From Conus ventricosus (taxonomy: Eukaryota > Mollusca > Gastropoda > Neogastropoda > Conidae): a DNA stretch of 64,000 nt. Position 1 is the first letter of the stretch; each line of letters opens with the position of its first letter. Below are positions 25,289 to 39,343 of the stretch, piece by piece. The translations under genes were made by a program, and so were the position numbers. The DNA is taken from the NCBI GenBank assembly GCA_018398815.1, contig CM031618.1, forward strand, positions 48,883,681 through 48,947,680, in the 5' to 3' direction. Below the pieces are notes generated by a model. It did no database searches. It was not told where the DNA came from and was given only the letters and a program-made list of their open reading frames with translations.

Positions 25289-26495
25289 GTGAGTAAGGGA
25301 GAGCGTTGTAGTGGTGTCCATGATTTGCTTCCCTATTCACAACATGACTTTGGTGTGAGAGGGAGATAAACGGAAATAGGAGAGACAGGCAAAACCAGAA
25401 TGTATCAGAATGTGATCTGCCTTCTATTTATATCTTGATCGTTTATATATGTCAGTGAGGTTAGGGTGTTTTCTTTTGCCAAGACAATTCTAAACAGACA
25501 TAAAAATGTCCACGTGGAGCTTAGAAGCAGCAGTTGATTTTCTTTTCTCTTTTGTGTACACTTTAAGTTATGGTGGTTCAACACCGAAATGTTTTGGCCA
25601 TTACACTGGCCATAGCCAGTTTCCAGTGAAAAGATGTCATGCGAGTCCCACGAACACGATTCTTATGTCCTTTTTTCCAGTAACTATAATCAAGACAGTC
25701 TTTTATTTTCTTTTTAATAATTTTCACCAAAATAAAGATGCTCCTTGACCGTTTATTGTTTACAATTCAGCGACCACACAAGCCAACAACCCATACCCTC
25801 GCTCCTACCCCCAACCTTTCTGTTCCTATCACGTCTTCGCTCCACTCATCCCCCTCCAACGCCTCCCCTCTGAAAAGCCCGCCATTAGCCGGCAAATCAG
25901 CGTCTTATTTCGCAGAGTATGGGTCAAGTCTGGAAAAGCAACGAACATGAAACGTATCGCACTTGAGAGTATTTAACCTCATTTGGAAACTCCGAAGGTA
26001 CAGATCTACATATGCAAAGGTCCAGGTGACGGTGATACGGACTTTTTAAAATTTTATTTTATTTTTTACTGTTTCCACACTCTGTTTATTTCATTCCACC
26101 TCAAACTTCATTTCTGTCAATCTGTCTGAAGAAAGCAAAATTCCAAAGTAGAGTGACTGCAGGCAGAACAACTGAAGCAAGAAGGTAAACAGTTGGATTA
26201 CTACGCCGCCGAACGAATGGTCGAGACAAATTGAAAAAAAAACACACAATGCTGTTTCGACTGATTGATCCACTTGAGGTCGGACAGACAGATAAACAAA
26301 CGAACAAAGAAGCAAAACCGAAAACAACGGAGACATGGAAGAGAAAATCGTTGAGCTGTTTGTGATTTAGTGTTAGGCAACCACAAAATCAGTTTTAAAA
26401 AAAAACTAAAGGTAAAGTCAGGCGAAAATAAAATGATAATGGAACTAAAACGATTATAAAATAAAAGAGAATTTTCAGAGAGCTAGGGAGCGAGC

Positions 26496-26496
<1 letters not shown>

Positions 26497-26548
<52 letters not shown>

Positions 26549-26587
26549 CAGAGAGACGAGAGAGACAGACAGACAGACAGGGCAGAC

Positions 26588-26658
<71 letters not shown>

Positions 26659-26668
26659 CAGAGACGAG
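26497..26668. repeat. (GA)n microsatellite with (CAGA)n core
   Basis: Two GA runs flank a short GACAGACAG segment. It lies inside the proposed long intron of the secreted-peptide candidate. Confidence 0.9.
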
Positions 26669-26932
26669 ATGGAGAGAGAAGCTTTGACGCTTTGACCATT
26701 TAGTGCCTTCACCTTAACGAGCCATCAAGGCAAGGGGTGACACATACGACTTGACACATTGCATCATTGAAATACAAGGAAAATAAATAATGATTAAATA
26801 AATAAAACGCGTAATGGATTAAAGTATCGCTCATATTGTTAGGAAGGTACAGATATTTATATCATAAACTCACAAGTGAACGATCAAATCCGATTAGAAG
26901 ACGTCCGTGTAAGATCGTTCTTTCCTACGCTA

Positions 26933-26936
<4 letters not shown>

Positions 26937-26985
<49 letters not shown>

Positions 26986-27003
26986 AGAGAGAGAGAGGAG
27001 AGA
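26937..27003. repeat. (GA)n microsatellite
   Basis: A GA run ending in GAAGAGAGAGAGAGGAG, about 60 bp upstream of the candidate third exon. Confidence 0.9.
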
Positions 27004-27065
27004 AAGACAGAACCAGACCAGACAGAAAACAACAGACAGAATAACAGTTTCCTGGCGCTTTGCAG

Positions 27066-27112
27066 ATGTCCAGGGAAACGCTGCGCAGAAGTGGTGGCAT
27101 CATACTCAAGCA
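27066..27112 (+). CDS. Candidate third exon of the secreted-peptide gene
   Basis: It lies between a strong acceptor (CTTTGCAG ending at 27065) and a consensus donor (GTGAGT from 27113). Read in the phase left by the 27-nt exon it stays open: a split His codon and then VQGNAAQKWWHHTQA. It leaves in phase 0. The next strong acceptor (TTTTCTCTGCAG ending at 27416) would give one Ile codon and a TAA at 27420, so the precursor would be about 50 residues with no cysteine. An alternative third exon after an acceptor at about 25769 is also open in phase for some 70 codons, so the 3' structure is uncertain. Confidence 0.3.
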
Positions 27113-27221
27113 GTGAGTTTACTTTTATCCGTTGTTTCAAACAATGGTCAAGTCAACAGGTTTTTCCTGATTGTGAAAAACTTGACAGCATTTGACAAAT
27201 CTCGTAGCCCTCCCATCTCCC

Positions 27222-27226
<5 letters not shown>

Positions 27227-27287
<61 letters not shown>

Positions 27288-27302
27288 CACACACACACAC
27301 AC
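27227..27302. repeat. (CA)n microsatellite
   Basis: A CA run with a single AACA interruption. Confidence 0.95.
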
Positions 27303-28115
27303 AGAGTAAGCTTCCTTTGGATTAATTCTTTTTCATATTAAATAAAGCCACATGCCTAGATCAGCCCAACCCCCTTTTTTTTCGTAAATTCCTGAATAGT
27401 TTCGTTTTCTCTGCAGATTTAACACGCCGCAAACACTCCACGCCTCACCGAGAGTAACTCCAGACTGATCTTCCGATGTGTTCCCAGATCACTTCTCTCC
27501 TTCAAAAGCCGCGAGTCTCCCAGAAACCATAGAACATAATCAACAAAGTTTGTTTCGAGGCATGGAGATTGGTGGTGGTGTGGGTGGTGGGGGGGGGGGG
27601 ATCTAGATCTGAGCCAGAGAACTATCCCCATCCTGTTTCAAATCCTTTCCTAGTAATTGGAGATTGGTCTAGAGACACCCCCATGAAGTGAAGCAAGTAC
27701 CCTTGCTCACCAGACCCACGTGCCTGGGAGATGAAAACGGGCGCATGCTGCATTGTGTTCATTCGGTGCTCCAAGCCTTTCTCCTGGGAAAGGTTTTAGA
27801 ATCAGGGGTGAATAGTTCTGAATTTAGAATCACCTCCCCTACCCTGCCCCCTCCATGTCCCCCTCAAATTCAGGTGAATCATATTTTTGTCGTACGGTAC
27901 ACTAAAAATTCGATGGACAGAGTGATTTGTCACCAAAGGGAAGGTGGATCTGGATTCACTGTTCTTGGGGATGACATCGGCACGTGCTTTTCACACCCGC
28001 CGGGGAGGGATTTCAGGGGTTGAGTGATCACAGCACGTTATAACAGTCCTACTTTGACAACGAGATTAAATGAAACGTCGCTTTGAACGCTGTCACTTTT
28101 CCTACACTTATCTGA

Positions 28116-28413
28116 CTGTATTGTATGCTGTTCCTGGCAGTGTTTTGTCTCAGTGGGTGTGGCAGGTATTGTATGCTGTTCCTTGTAGCGTTTTGTCTCA
28201 GTGGGTGTGGCAGGTATTGTATGCTGTTCCTGGTAGCGTTTTGTCTCAGTGGGTGTGGCAGGTATTGTATGCTGTTTCTGGTAGCGTTTTGCCTCAGTGG
28301 GTGTGGCAGGTATTGTATGCTGTTTCTAGTAGGTTTTTGGTTCAGTGGTGTTGTGGCCATTGGGGGAGTGTATACTGTTTACTGGTAGCGTTTTGTCTCA
28401 GTGGGTGTGGCAG
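28116..28413 (+). repeat. 48-bp minisatellite, about 6 copies
   Basis: The unit contains TATTGTATGCTGTTCCTGG and then GCGTTTTGTCTCAGTGGG. The period is a multiple of three, so the plus strand reads a 16-residue repeat (VLYAVPGSVLSQWVWQ) over about 70 codons, and two other frames are also largely open. The fifth and sixth copies are diverged or partial. No gene context supports translation. Confidence 0.9.
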
Positions 28414-29142
28414 CAGTTTGCATACGAGTAGAAGACAGCAGCAGCTCAATCACTTGACCGTTTTACTGTGAAGTGATCTCTTTAATTTTTACATGAATCC
28501 GGGCATCTTCACATATATGTACACAGACTAATCAGTTGTCAGATCCTGTCTTGATGGAAACTGATCAAGTTGATACTCCATCCACCTTTTACACCGTGGC
28601 TTCTTATCTTCTGAGTGTTCTGCAGTAAATACGATTCTTGTATTGGTTTTTTCTGTTGAAACCCAATGAATATTGTTCATTACAAATAACAAAAATAAGT
28701 TATTTCAAATGGTGAAGGAAACAAATCTTTGCTTAGTTTCTCAAACTTTCAATGTTATAACTTTCACATTTGTACTAAAATTATTCCTTACCCCTCAACA
28801 CCAAGTCCCTGAAGATAATTTCAGTCTAAAGACACTATGAACTATTGCAACAAAGTACAATTACTTTCTCATTGCAGTCTCATTTGCACTTGTAGAATTT
28901 AGAAAATACCTTATCTCAAATCTAATTATGACACGTTTCTACATTATTGTTTGGTAAAAAAGTGTTGCTTTTACACCATCATTTACTCTCCTCTAAAGGC
29001 CACGATCAACAAGTATAGTCATCTTTGTAAAAAAGTGAGGAAGGTAGGTTTACACTCGTGACGTTTTTGGTTGTACTGCTTGCCCCAGATAGTTATAGTC
29101 CTGTCATGTCAATTTTTACTAAAAAGGAAAATGTTTTACTGT
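28414..29142. other. AT-rich single-copy region, no gene recognised
   Basis: No repeat or credible exon was found between the 48-bp minisatellite and the assembly gap. Confidence 0.4.
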
Positions 29143-30142
29143 NNNNNNNNNNNNNNNNNNNNNNNNNNNNNNNNNNNNNNNNNNNNNNNNNNNNNNNNNN
29201 NNNNNNNNNNNNNNNNNNNNNNNNNNNNNNNNNNNNNNNNNNNNNNNNNNNNNNNNNNNNNNNNNNNNNNNNNNNNNNNNNNNNNNNNNNNNNNNNNNNN
29301 NNNNNNNNNNNNNNNNNNNNNNNNNNNNNNNNNNNNNNNNNNNNNNNNNNNNNNNNNNNNNNNNNNNNNNNNNNNNNNNNNNNNNNNNNNNNNNNNNNNN
29401 NNNNNNNNNNNNNNNNNNNNNNNNNNNNNNNNNNNNNNNNNNNNNNNNNNNNNNNNNNNNNNNNNNNNNNNNNNNNNNNNNNNNNNNNNNNNNNNNNNNN
29501 NNNNNNNNNNNNNNNNNNNNNNNNNNNNNNNNNNNNNNNNNNNNNNNNNNNNNNNNNNNNNNNNNNNNNNNNNNNNNNNNNNNNNNNNNNNNNNNNNNNN
29601 NNNNNNNNNNNNNNNNNNNNNNNNNNNNNNNNNNNNNNNNNNNNNNNNNNNNNNNNNNNNNNNNNNNNNNNNNNNNNNNNNNNNNNNNNNNNNNNNNNNN
29701 NNNNNNNNNNNNNNNNNNNNNNNNNNNNNNNNNNNNNNNNNNNNNNNNNNNNNNNNNNNNNNNNNNNNNNNNNNNNNNNNNNNNNNNNNNNNNNNNNNNN
29801 NNNNNNNNNNNNNNNNNNNNNNNNNNNNNNNNNNNNNNNNNNNNNNNNNNNNNNNNNNNNNNNNNNNNNNNNNNNNNNNNNNNNNNNNNNNNNNNNNNNN
29901 NNNNNNNNNNNNNNNNNNNNNNNNNNNNNNNNNNNNNNNNNNNNNNNNNNNNNNNNNNNNNNNNNNNNNNNNNNNNNNNNNNNNNNNNNNNNNNNNNNNN
30001 NNNNNNNNNNNNNNNNNNNNNNNNNNNNNNNNNNNNNNNNNNNNNNNNNNNNNNNNNNNNNNNNNNNNNNNNNNNNNNNNNNNNNNNNNNNNNNNNNNNN
30101 NNNNNNNNNNNNNNNNNNNNNNNNNNNNNNNNNNNNNNNNNN
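29143..30142. other. Assembly gap, 1000 N
   Basis: Exactly 1000 undetermined bases, so the length is conventional. It separates single-copy DNA from the inverted satellite array, so the true edge of that array is unknown. Confidence 1.
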
Positions 30143-31147
30143 AAACCAAAAACAAAACAAAGTAAAAAAACCAATGACAAAGTCAAAGGACGAAAGAAAA
30201 ATAAAGAAAAGTATATCTGCTTCACCCTCATTTGAAAATCAATAGTTGTGCCTGGTCCACGCTTCAATGATCTCATCCAAAGTCTAAATATCTGAACAGC
30301 TCATTACCTCTATTTTTAAACACACTCCTCACCCACCCCTTACCAAAAACTATGCACAGAAAAAAATCTATAAGCTCACGAATGACATCCTACTACTCCA
30401 ATCTGCAAATCAATATTTCTCTCTGGGTAAGCTTCAAATCATTCAAACACCACATGTGTGCAGTAGCTCACTGCTTCAACCTTTCTCCCTAAGCTGTTCT
30501 CCCCTCCTACACAGATGAATTAAATGCCTCCACCCCCTGCACTCCCCCTTCTCTCTTCTGCCTTACACACTCATCGTCTCCCCTGCATCTCTCCCTGTCT
30601 ACAATTTAGTTCCAACATAAACCTTTGAACAGTCTAATTTTAAGCCAAGAAAAAAAGGATCATTTCAATTATCTTCCATTCCCCATATTCGTCCGAGTTA
30701 ACTCAAGTTAAACAACATCAGGCTGAAATTACTGTTTGGTTTCTCTCTTTTTATTTGTCTGTTTCAATATACTTATCTGTTTTTCTTTACACTTCCTTTC
30801 CCACTTGTTCTCTGTGCTGTAGACTTTTTGTCGCACTTTCTTCTCCGATATTCTCAGTATGGATTAATGGAAACAGGTGTTGGTAATGGACACGAATATT
30901 TTCAAGGAAGAGCGCTATTCAAATACACGCATGAAAACATACAGTTAAACCCAACAACCCACCCATCCTCCATCGATCCATCCTGCCTAATCAGTCACCC
31001 CTCCTCCCGCCACCACAGATGTGCACACACGCACACGCACTCGTACATGCATGCACACATACACATGCACACATTCACACTCGCACATACACATCATAAA
31101 TCAAAAATGTTGTAAACTGATGTGTGTATGTGTGTGTGTGTGTGTGT

Positions 31148-31207
<60 letters not shown>

Positions 31208-31233
31208 TGTGTGTGTGTGGTGTGAGCAGAAGT

Positions 31234-31271
<38 letters not shown>

Positions 31272-31524
31272 CAGAGACAGAGACAGACAGGAGTCAGAAA
31301 GACAGACAGAGGACCGAGAGAGAGAGAGACTGAGACAGAGAAGACACAGAGACCAGGCATGACAAAAGTTGTCATTACAAATTTAATGACTGATTAACAG
31401 CTAGTGGCTTCTTGTTTGCCAACATGTTTTTTTCAATTTCCATGGTGCACACTATACATCTTACTCGATCCCCTTCCCCTTTTCCTCTTACACACTCACC
31501 TCCCCCCCCCCCCCTCTCTATCTC

Positions 31525-31557
<33 letters not shown>

Positions 31558-33759
31558 TCTCTTTCTCTCTCTCTCTCTCTCTCTCGCCTCACTCTCTCTC
31601 TCTATCATGGTTATTTAAGACCGTTTGATGCATTAGAGTATCTTTTCAAACCTGGCGTGTCAGCTGAGGACGGTTATTCTTCACATTAACCATACATACA
31701 CTCCCTTGCTTGCCTCTTTTTCTTTTCCATATGTATTTGACATTAACATAACGCAGAATAAGGACTACAATTTCCTTTCTTACATCTGTCACAAAGTATC
31801 ACACTTATGACATATAGACTGTGTCTATATACCCCTTTTTTTTAGGTTTTTTATTCTCCTTATGACCAATCAAGTGACCTAAGATATCTAATTGTTCGAG
31901 TGCAAATTTTGTTTTAGTATAACTTAGAAAGCTGAAAAATTGAAAGTGCAGAGAACCAGTGAAGTCAATGTGCCATTTCCGGCATCCAGTGGATCGCTCT
32001 CGTCTCTTCTGTGAAACAAAGTAATCTCTGGCCTGACAACAACCAACCATATGCAGAAAAAAATGAAAAAAAGAAAAGTATATCAAACTAAAAACCCAAA
32101 GAGAAACATACAAACAAAACAAAAAGGATTAGAAAAGAAGCCAAACAACAAAACTCAAATGTAAATACAGAATAATATAAGAAAAGTATTTGTGCTTCTC
32201 TAGCTTTTGTATTATAAATTATTCTACCAGGTCCTGGCATTTCTTTGTTTCATCCAATTTATATATTATGTAAAGCAGCTCACTAAAACTTTTCCATACC
32301 CCTCCCCTCCACTTCCAGCTCGCAGGAGTGCTACACTTGTTGGGGTTTGTTATGTTCTCACTCTACTCAACTAATTAAATCACACACAAACAACACACAC
32401 TCACACTCCACACACTCACACAAACACACTCTCACTTCCACACACACCACAAACACTACACACAACAAAAACATCACATCTGTACACTCATACACACGCA
32501 CACACATGCACACACACTCAACACACACACCCCCCCCCCCCCACACACACACACACCTCACACAATACACTCACACACCACACACTCACACACATGCACG
32601 CTCTCTCTTACACTTGTAACACACTTATGATTGCACTCACTCAAACTGCATACACACACACATATTCACACACGGTCATTACACATCATTAATACAAAAA
32701 TGTTGTAAAATGATGTGGAGTTAGATAGAGAGTGAGAGAGTGAGTGAGTGAGGAGAGAAGAGAAGGGGGTGAGAGATGAGAGTGAGTGAGAGAGGAGATC
32801 GAGAGAGATGAGAGTGAGTGAGAGAGAGATGAAACAAGGTACGACAATTAACTTTTCATATTTGATGACTGATTAACAGCAACGTTGTATCTTGTACCAG
32901 ATGTTTCTGTCTACTTCTATGAGGCGTATCCACCTCCCCCCACCTCCATCCTGCCCCTTCTCGTTTTACCACTTCCCCTTCCCCCCTCTCTCTCTCGCTC
33001 TCTGATAAGATTATAAGACCGTTTTAATGTTAGCAATTAATTTTCCACCTGGCGTTTCAGTGTGGATTAATGGAAACAGAGTAGGTAATGAGACACGAAT
33101 AATGTTTAGAAAGGATCGCTGTATGAATAACACACGAAAACACAGTGATATCCAACGAGCACAACATCCCCACTCATCATTCTACCTAACCAGTCACCCC
33201 TGCCTCCCCTTCACACACACAGAGACATGGAGTGCCCAGTACGAACGACACATAAATGCGTTGCATGCGCTCGCGGAGTGCTCTTACACTTATATAAAAG
33301 CATGTACACACACACAGACACACCACATCACACAAACCACACAACGCGCGTGCGGTGCACTCACAGACACTCACACATACACTGTACCACACGCGCACAC
33401 GAACACACCCACTCGCACACAAACACTTGCCATACATATAATAGATTTAAGAATATTGTAAATGATGAGAGAGAGAGTGAGTGGAGAGAGAGTGAGAGGA
33501 GTGAGAGTGAGAGAGAGAGAGGGGAGAAGAGAGAGAGAGAGAGAGAAGTGAGAGTGAGTGAGAGAGAGAGAGAGAGTTGAGAGAGAGAGAGGAGATGAAA
33601 CATGGTCATAGTATCTTTACAAATCGAATGGCTGATTAAATGCTACGTGGTATTTGGTACAGATGTTTTTGTTAACTTCCATGAACCTGTAACCCTCACC
33701 CCAATCCCTGCCCATCTCGTTTTAACCCCTCTCTCTCTCTCTCTCTCTCTCTAATTCTA

Positions 33760-33793
<34 letters not shown>

Positions 33794-35719
33794 CTCTTCT
33801 CATAGATTATTAGACGTTTTAATGTATAGAATGTTTTTTTCTACCTGGCGTTTCAGCTGAGACGGTTTATCCTTCAACTCAACCATACATACCACTCCCT
33901 TGATTTGCCCCCCTCTTTCTTCTTTCCATCATGTTTTTGACTTAAAATTAAACGCACAAAAAGCTACAATTCTTTAATAAATCTGTCACAAGTAACACAA
34001 CTTTAAGTACCTATAGGCTTGTATCTACTTACCTCTTTTTTTTGTTTTAGGTTTCCTTCAGCATATGCCAAACAAGTGGGCACCAATATATCTGAAAGTT
34101 TGAGAGACAAATATTGTTTAATGAATTTAAATTGGAAAAATAAAAACTGCAGATAACCAGTGTGTCATTGGGCCTCCAGTGGATTGCTCTATTCTATTCT
34201 GTTACAAAGAAATTTTTAACCTGACGGACAAGCAAGTTATGCAGCAACCTCCGCCAAAACAAAACAAAACAAACAAACAAAAACAACAAAAAAACAAACG
34301 ACAAAAACAAACGTGAAACAAACAAAACCAAACAACACAAAAAAAACACCCCACTACAACCAAACCACAAATCAATGGGATTAGAAAAGAAGCCTATATG
34401 ACAAAGTCAAAGGATGACGAAAGGAATAATAGAGAAAAGTATATTTCTGCTTCACCTCATTTGAAAATCAATAGTTCGTGCCTGGTCAAGCTTCATGAAT
34501 CTATCCAAAGTCTATTATCTGAAGCTGCATCATTACACTCTATTTTTTAAACACACTCCTCAACCACCCCTTACCCATAAACTATGCACAGAAAACCAAC
34601 CTATAAGTACCCGAATGACATCTATACTCCAATCTGCAAATCAATATTTCCTTTCTGGGTAAGCTTCAAATCATTTCAAACACACAGTGTGCAGTAGCTC
34701 ACTGCTTCACCTTTCTCCCTAAGCTGTTCTCCCTCCACCACAGATGAGATAAATGCCTCCACCCCCTGCCACTCCACCTCTCTCTTCTGAATTACACATC
34801 ATCTTCTCCCTGCATCTCTCCTGTCTACAATTTAGTTCCAACATAAACCTTTGAACAGTCTAATTCTAAGGCCCAAGAAAAAAAGGATCATTCAATTATA
34901 TTCCAATTCCCATAATTCGGTCCGAGTTAATCAAGTTTAAACAACATAGGATGAAATTACTGTTTTGGTTTCTCTTTTTTATTTTTTTGTCTGTTTCAAT
35001 ATAACTTATCTGTTTTTCTTTACACTTCCTTTCCACTGGTTCTCTGTGCTGTTGACTTTTTGTCGCACTTTCTCTCCGGATATTTCCAGTATGGGATTAA
35101 TGGAAACAGGAAAGACCTGCTGTTGGTAATGGACACGAATATTTTCAAGGAAGAGCGCTGTTCTATTACACGCATGATAACATACAGTTAAAACCAAACA
35201 CCAACCATACTCAATCGATCCATACCCCCCCATGCTAATCAGTACCCCTCCTCCAGCAACACAGAGTGCACACACGCACACGCACTCGCACTTGGCAGCA
35301 TCACATACACATGCACACATTCACACTCGCACTTACACATATAATCAAAAATGTTGTAAACTGATGTGTGTATGTGTGTGTGTGTCTCTTTATTGTTTGT
35401 TTTTTTTTTTTTGAGTTTTTTGTTGTTCGTTCGTCTCTATATGAGATAGAGAGAGATCGACAGATATAGAAGACAGAGAGAGTAGAGATACATCTCCTCT
35501 TCTCCTTCCTACATATATATTTATAGATGACTTAGACAGATAGACACAGAGGACAGTCGACAGTGTCATTACAAATTTAATGATGATAAACAGCAACGTG
35601 GCAATTTGTACCATGTTTTTTTCATTTCCTTGAGCCTATAATCTTACCTCCATCCTTCCTTTTCCTCTTTACCACACACTTCCCCCCCCCTCACTCTCTC
35701 TCTCATCGTATATAATACG

Positions 35720-36181
35720 TTATATTCAACTTCTACAAAAAAAATTCTATACTCATCTCTTATACAAAACCCAAAACCTACAAACCACAATTCATTCTCA
35801 TATATATAACATACCAATATAAAATTCCAACCCAACCCATAACCTCTACTAACCAATCACAAAACATTCCTACCCCAAACCTCCCATAATTTAAAAACAA
35901 AAAAACTTAAAAAAAAACAAATCCACCACTCTCCAAAATCACACAAACATTACCTCTCTTCCAAAAATAAAAACTACCCACAATCAATCCCCCCATCCCT
36001 ATCCTATACCTATCTACATATCAAATTCCACCTATTCACTACACTACAAATACCCCCCCCACTATACCCCCAACCACATCTCCCCCTCCCCCCCCATCCC
36101 CCTCCCACCCCCCCCTCTTCCCCCCCCCCCCACCCTCTTCAACTCCCCCCTCCTCCCCCCCCCCCCACCCCTACCCCCACC
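35720..36181. repeat. G-free block inside the satellite
   Basis: No G occurs on the plus strand for about 460 bases, and only three more up to 36242. Flanks align to the normal monomer (CATCCAAATT near 36260 matches 32251), so the block replaces monomer DNA that elsewhere contains G. The 5' part is A/C/T-mixed and the 3' part is C-rich. Confidence 0.9.
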
Positions 36182-36675
36182 CGCCCCAAACCCCTCCCGA
36201 CAATATCACAACCACCACCCCACCCCACCACAACCCCCCCCCGTCAGTCTTCTATGTTCATCCAAATTCTAAAATGTAAATCATTCCTAAAACTTTCCAA
36301 CCCCTCCCACTTCAGCTCGCAGCGTGCGACACATTTTGTAAGTAAGTACACACACACAAACACACACACACAACACACACACACACACACAACACACACA
36401 CCACAACACACACACACAAACACAACACACATATATACACACCTAACACACGACACACATCACACAACCCCACCACCCCCCCCCCCCCCCAACACACCAC
36501 CACACACAACAAACCACAACACACACACACCACACAAACATGCACGCACTCACATTAACATGTACACACATACCGAATGCACACACTCCCTGCCTCCAAA
36601 ATCACACATATTCCACACGTCATTAACATCATAATACAAAAATGTTGAAAACTGATGATTTTCCTTCAGAGAGAC

Positions 36676-36749
<74 letters not shown>

Positions 36750-37399
36750 GAGAGAGAGAGAGAGTTGAAACACAGTCGACAAGTAACTTACAAAATTGAT
36801 GACTGATTAACAGCAACGTTGTATCTTGTACCAGATGTTTCTGTCAACTTCCATGAAGCGTATCACCTCACTCCATCCTGCCCTTATCGTTTTACCACTC
36901 CCCTTCCCCCCTCTCTCTCTCGCTCTCTGATCAGATTATAAGACGTTTTATTGTATAGAAATATTTTTTCCACTGGGCGTTTCAGGGTAGGATTAACTGA
37001 AAACAGGAGTAGGTAATGGACACGAATAATGCTTAGAAATCGCTCGAGCTGTTTGAATACACGCCCCCCTGCCACCCCCCCCCCAGTGATATCCACGAGC
37101 ACCCTTCCCCACTCACTCATTTACCTAAAACAGTCCCCTTGTGTCTCACCTCACACACAGAGAGACCATGGGCGTGCCAGTACGCACACGCACATACTCG
37201 TGTGCATGCGCTCGCGGGAGTGCACATTCACTTATATATGCATGTACACACACACCCACACACACACAAACACAAACACACACACACACGTGCGCGCCAC
37301 ACAGACACACACACATTCACATGTCACACACGCACAGATCGCACCCACTCGCACAAAACAATTGCACATACTTATAACAGATTTAAGAATATTGTAAAC

Positions 37400-37453
<54 letters not shown>

Positions 37454-37474
37454 GAGAGATGAGATGTGTGAGAT

Positions 37475-37522
<48 letters not shown>

Positions 37523-37671
37523 TGAGTGAGTCAGTGATGAAACATGGTCAAGTATCTTTTCAAATCGAATGGCTGATTTACTGCAACGGTTGTATCTTGT
37601 TCCAGATGTTTTTGTTAATTTCCATGACCCTGTACAATCTCACCCATCCCTGCCCCTTCTCGTTTAACCCC

Positions 37672-37712
<41 letters not shown>

Positions 37713-39296
37713 CTCTTCGCTCTCTCTCTCTCTCTTTCTCTATCTCTCTCTTCTTTCTCTCTCTCATCAGATTTTAAGTCCGTTTTAATGTATATAGAAT
37801 GTTTTTTCTACCTGGCGTTTTAGCTGAGACGTTATCTTCACCTAAAACCATACATACCACTCCCTTGCTTGCCCCTCCTTTCCTTTCCCATTATTTGACA
37901 TTAAAATAACGCACAAAAACCTAAAATTTCATTCATACATTGTCACAAGTAACACAACTTAAGACCTATAGGCTGTATTACATACCCCCTTTTCAGGTTT
38001 CCTTCAGGGTTATGGCCAAACAAGAGACAAAAAATTGAAGTTTGAGAACAAATATTTTTAAAATGAAATTTAAAATTAAAAAATAAAACTGCAATAACCA
38101 GTGTGTCTTTGGGGCCCCCAGTGGATTGCTCATCTCTTCTGAACAAAAACCTCTTAACCTGACGACAAGCAACGAATACAGCAACCTCCGCCAAAAACAA
38201 AACAAAACAAAAAAAAAACAACAACAAAAACAAAGGAAAAAAAACCCAAACCCAACTGAAACAAAAAAAAACCACAAAACAAACAAAAAAAAAAAAAACA
38301 AAAAAAAAAGGGGAAAAAAAAACAAAAAACAAGGGTTTAAAAAAGAACCAAAAGAAAAAGTCAAAGGGTAGAAAGAATAAAAAAGAAAAGTAATTCTTTT
38401 CACCCTCATTTAAAAATCAATGTTGTCCCTGGTCCACGCTTCAAGTCTCATCCAAAGTCAAAATATCTAAAGCAGCTCATTACCTCTATTTTTAAACAAC
38501 ACCCTCACCCCCCCCTTACCAAAAACTATGCACAGAAAAAAATCTATAACCAACGAATGACACCCTACTACTCCAATCTGCAAATAAATATTTCTCGGGG
38601 TAAGCTTAAATCATTAAACCCCAACAGTGTGCATGCTCACGCTTCACCTTTCCCCCCAAGCTGTTCCCCCCTCCACACAGATAAATTTAAAAGCCTAAAC
38701 CCCCTTGCACCCCCCCTTCTCTCTTCCCCTTAACATCATCTTCCCCCCCTCTCTCCCCTCTACAATTAGTTCCAAAAAACCTGTGAACAGTCAAATTTCA
38801 ACCCCAAAAAAAATAAGAACCTTTCAATTATTTTCCCACCCCCATATCTGTTCGGTTTAAAATTTAAATTTTAAACATTTTTTGGCTGGTTTGGTTTTTT
38901 TCTCTTTTTTTTTGTCTGTTTCTGTATACTTTATTTTTTTTTTCTTTACATTTTTCCTTTCCCACTTTTTCTCTGTGCTGTAGACTTTTTGTCGCACTTT
39001 CTTCTCTGGATTTTCTCATTTGGGGGATTAAGGGAAAGGTGTTGGTATGGACACAAATATTTTCAAGGAAAGCGCTTTTTAAAATACCCAAAAAACATAC
39101 ATTTTAAACCCAACAACCCACCCATCCTCCATCGATCCATCCTACAATCAGTCATCCCCCCCTTTCCCCCTACACAGATGTGGCACACACGCACACAACC
39201 GCACATACACGCCCCAAATAACATCACACATTCACCCCGCCAACCATCAAAAATCAAACATGTGTAAACTGATTTGTATGTGGTGTGTGTGGTGTG

Positions 39297-39343
<47 letters not shown>

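Noticed and set aside
25738..25950. Pro/Ser-rich 70-codon plus-strand frame
   Set aside because: It has no supporting splice or family evidence. A different frame of the same DNA is the alternative third exon mentioned for the secreted-peptide candidate, and neither can be confirmed from sequence alone.
29058..30276. Long open frames of 340-395 codons across 29143-30142
   Set aside because: They consist almost entirely of undetermined bases in the assembly gap.
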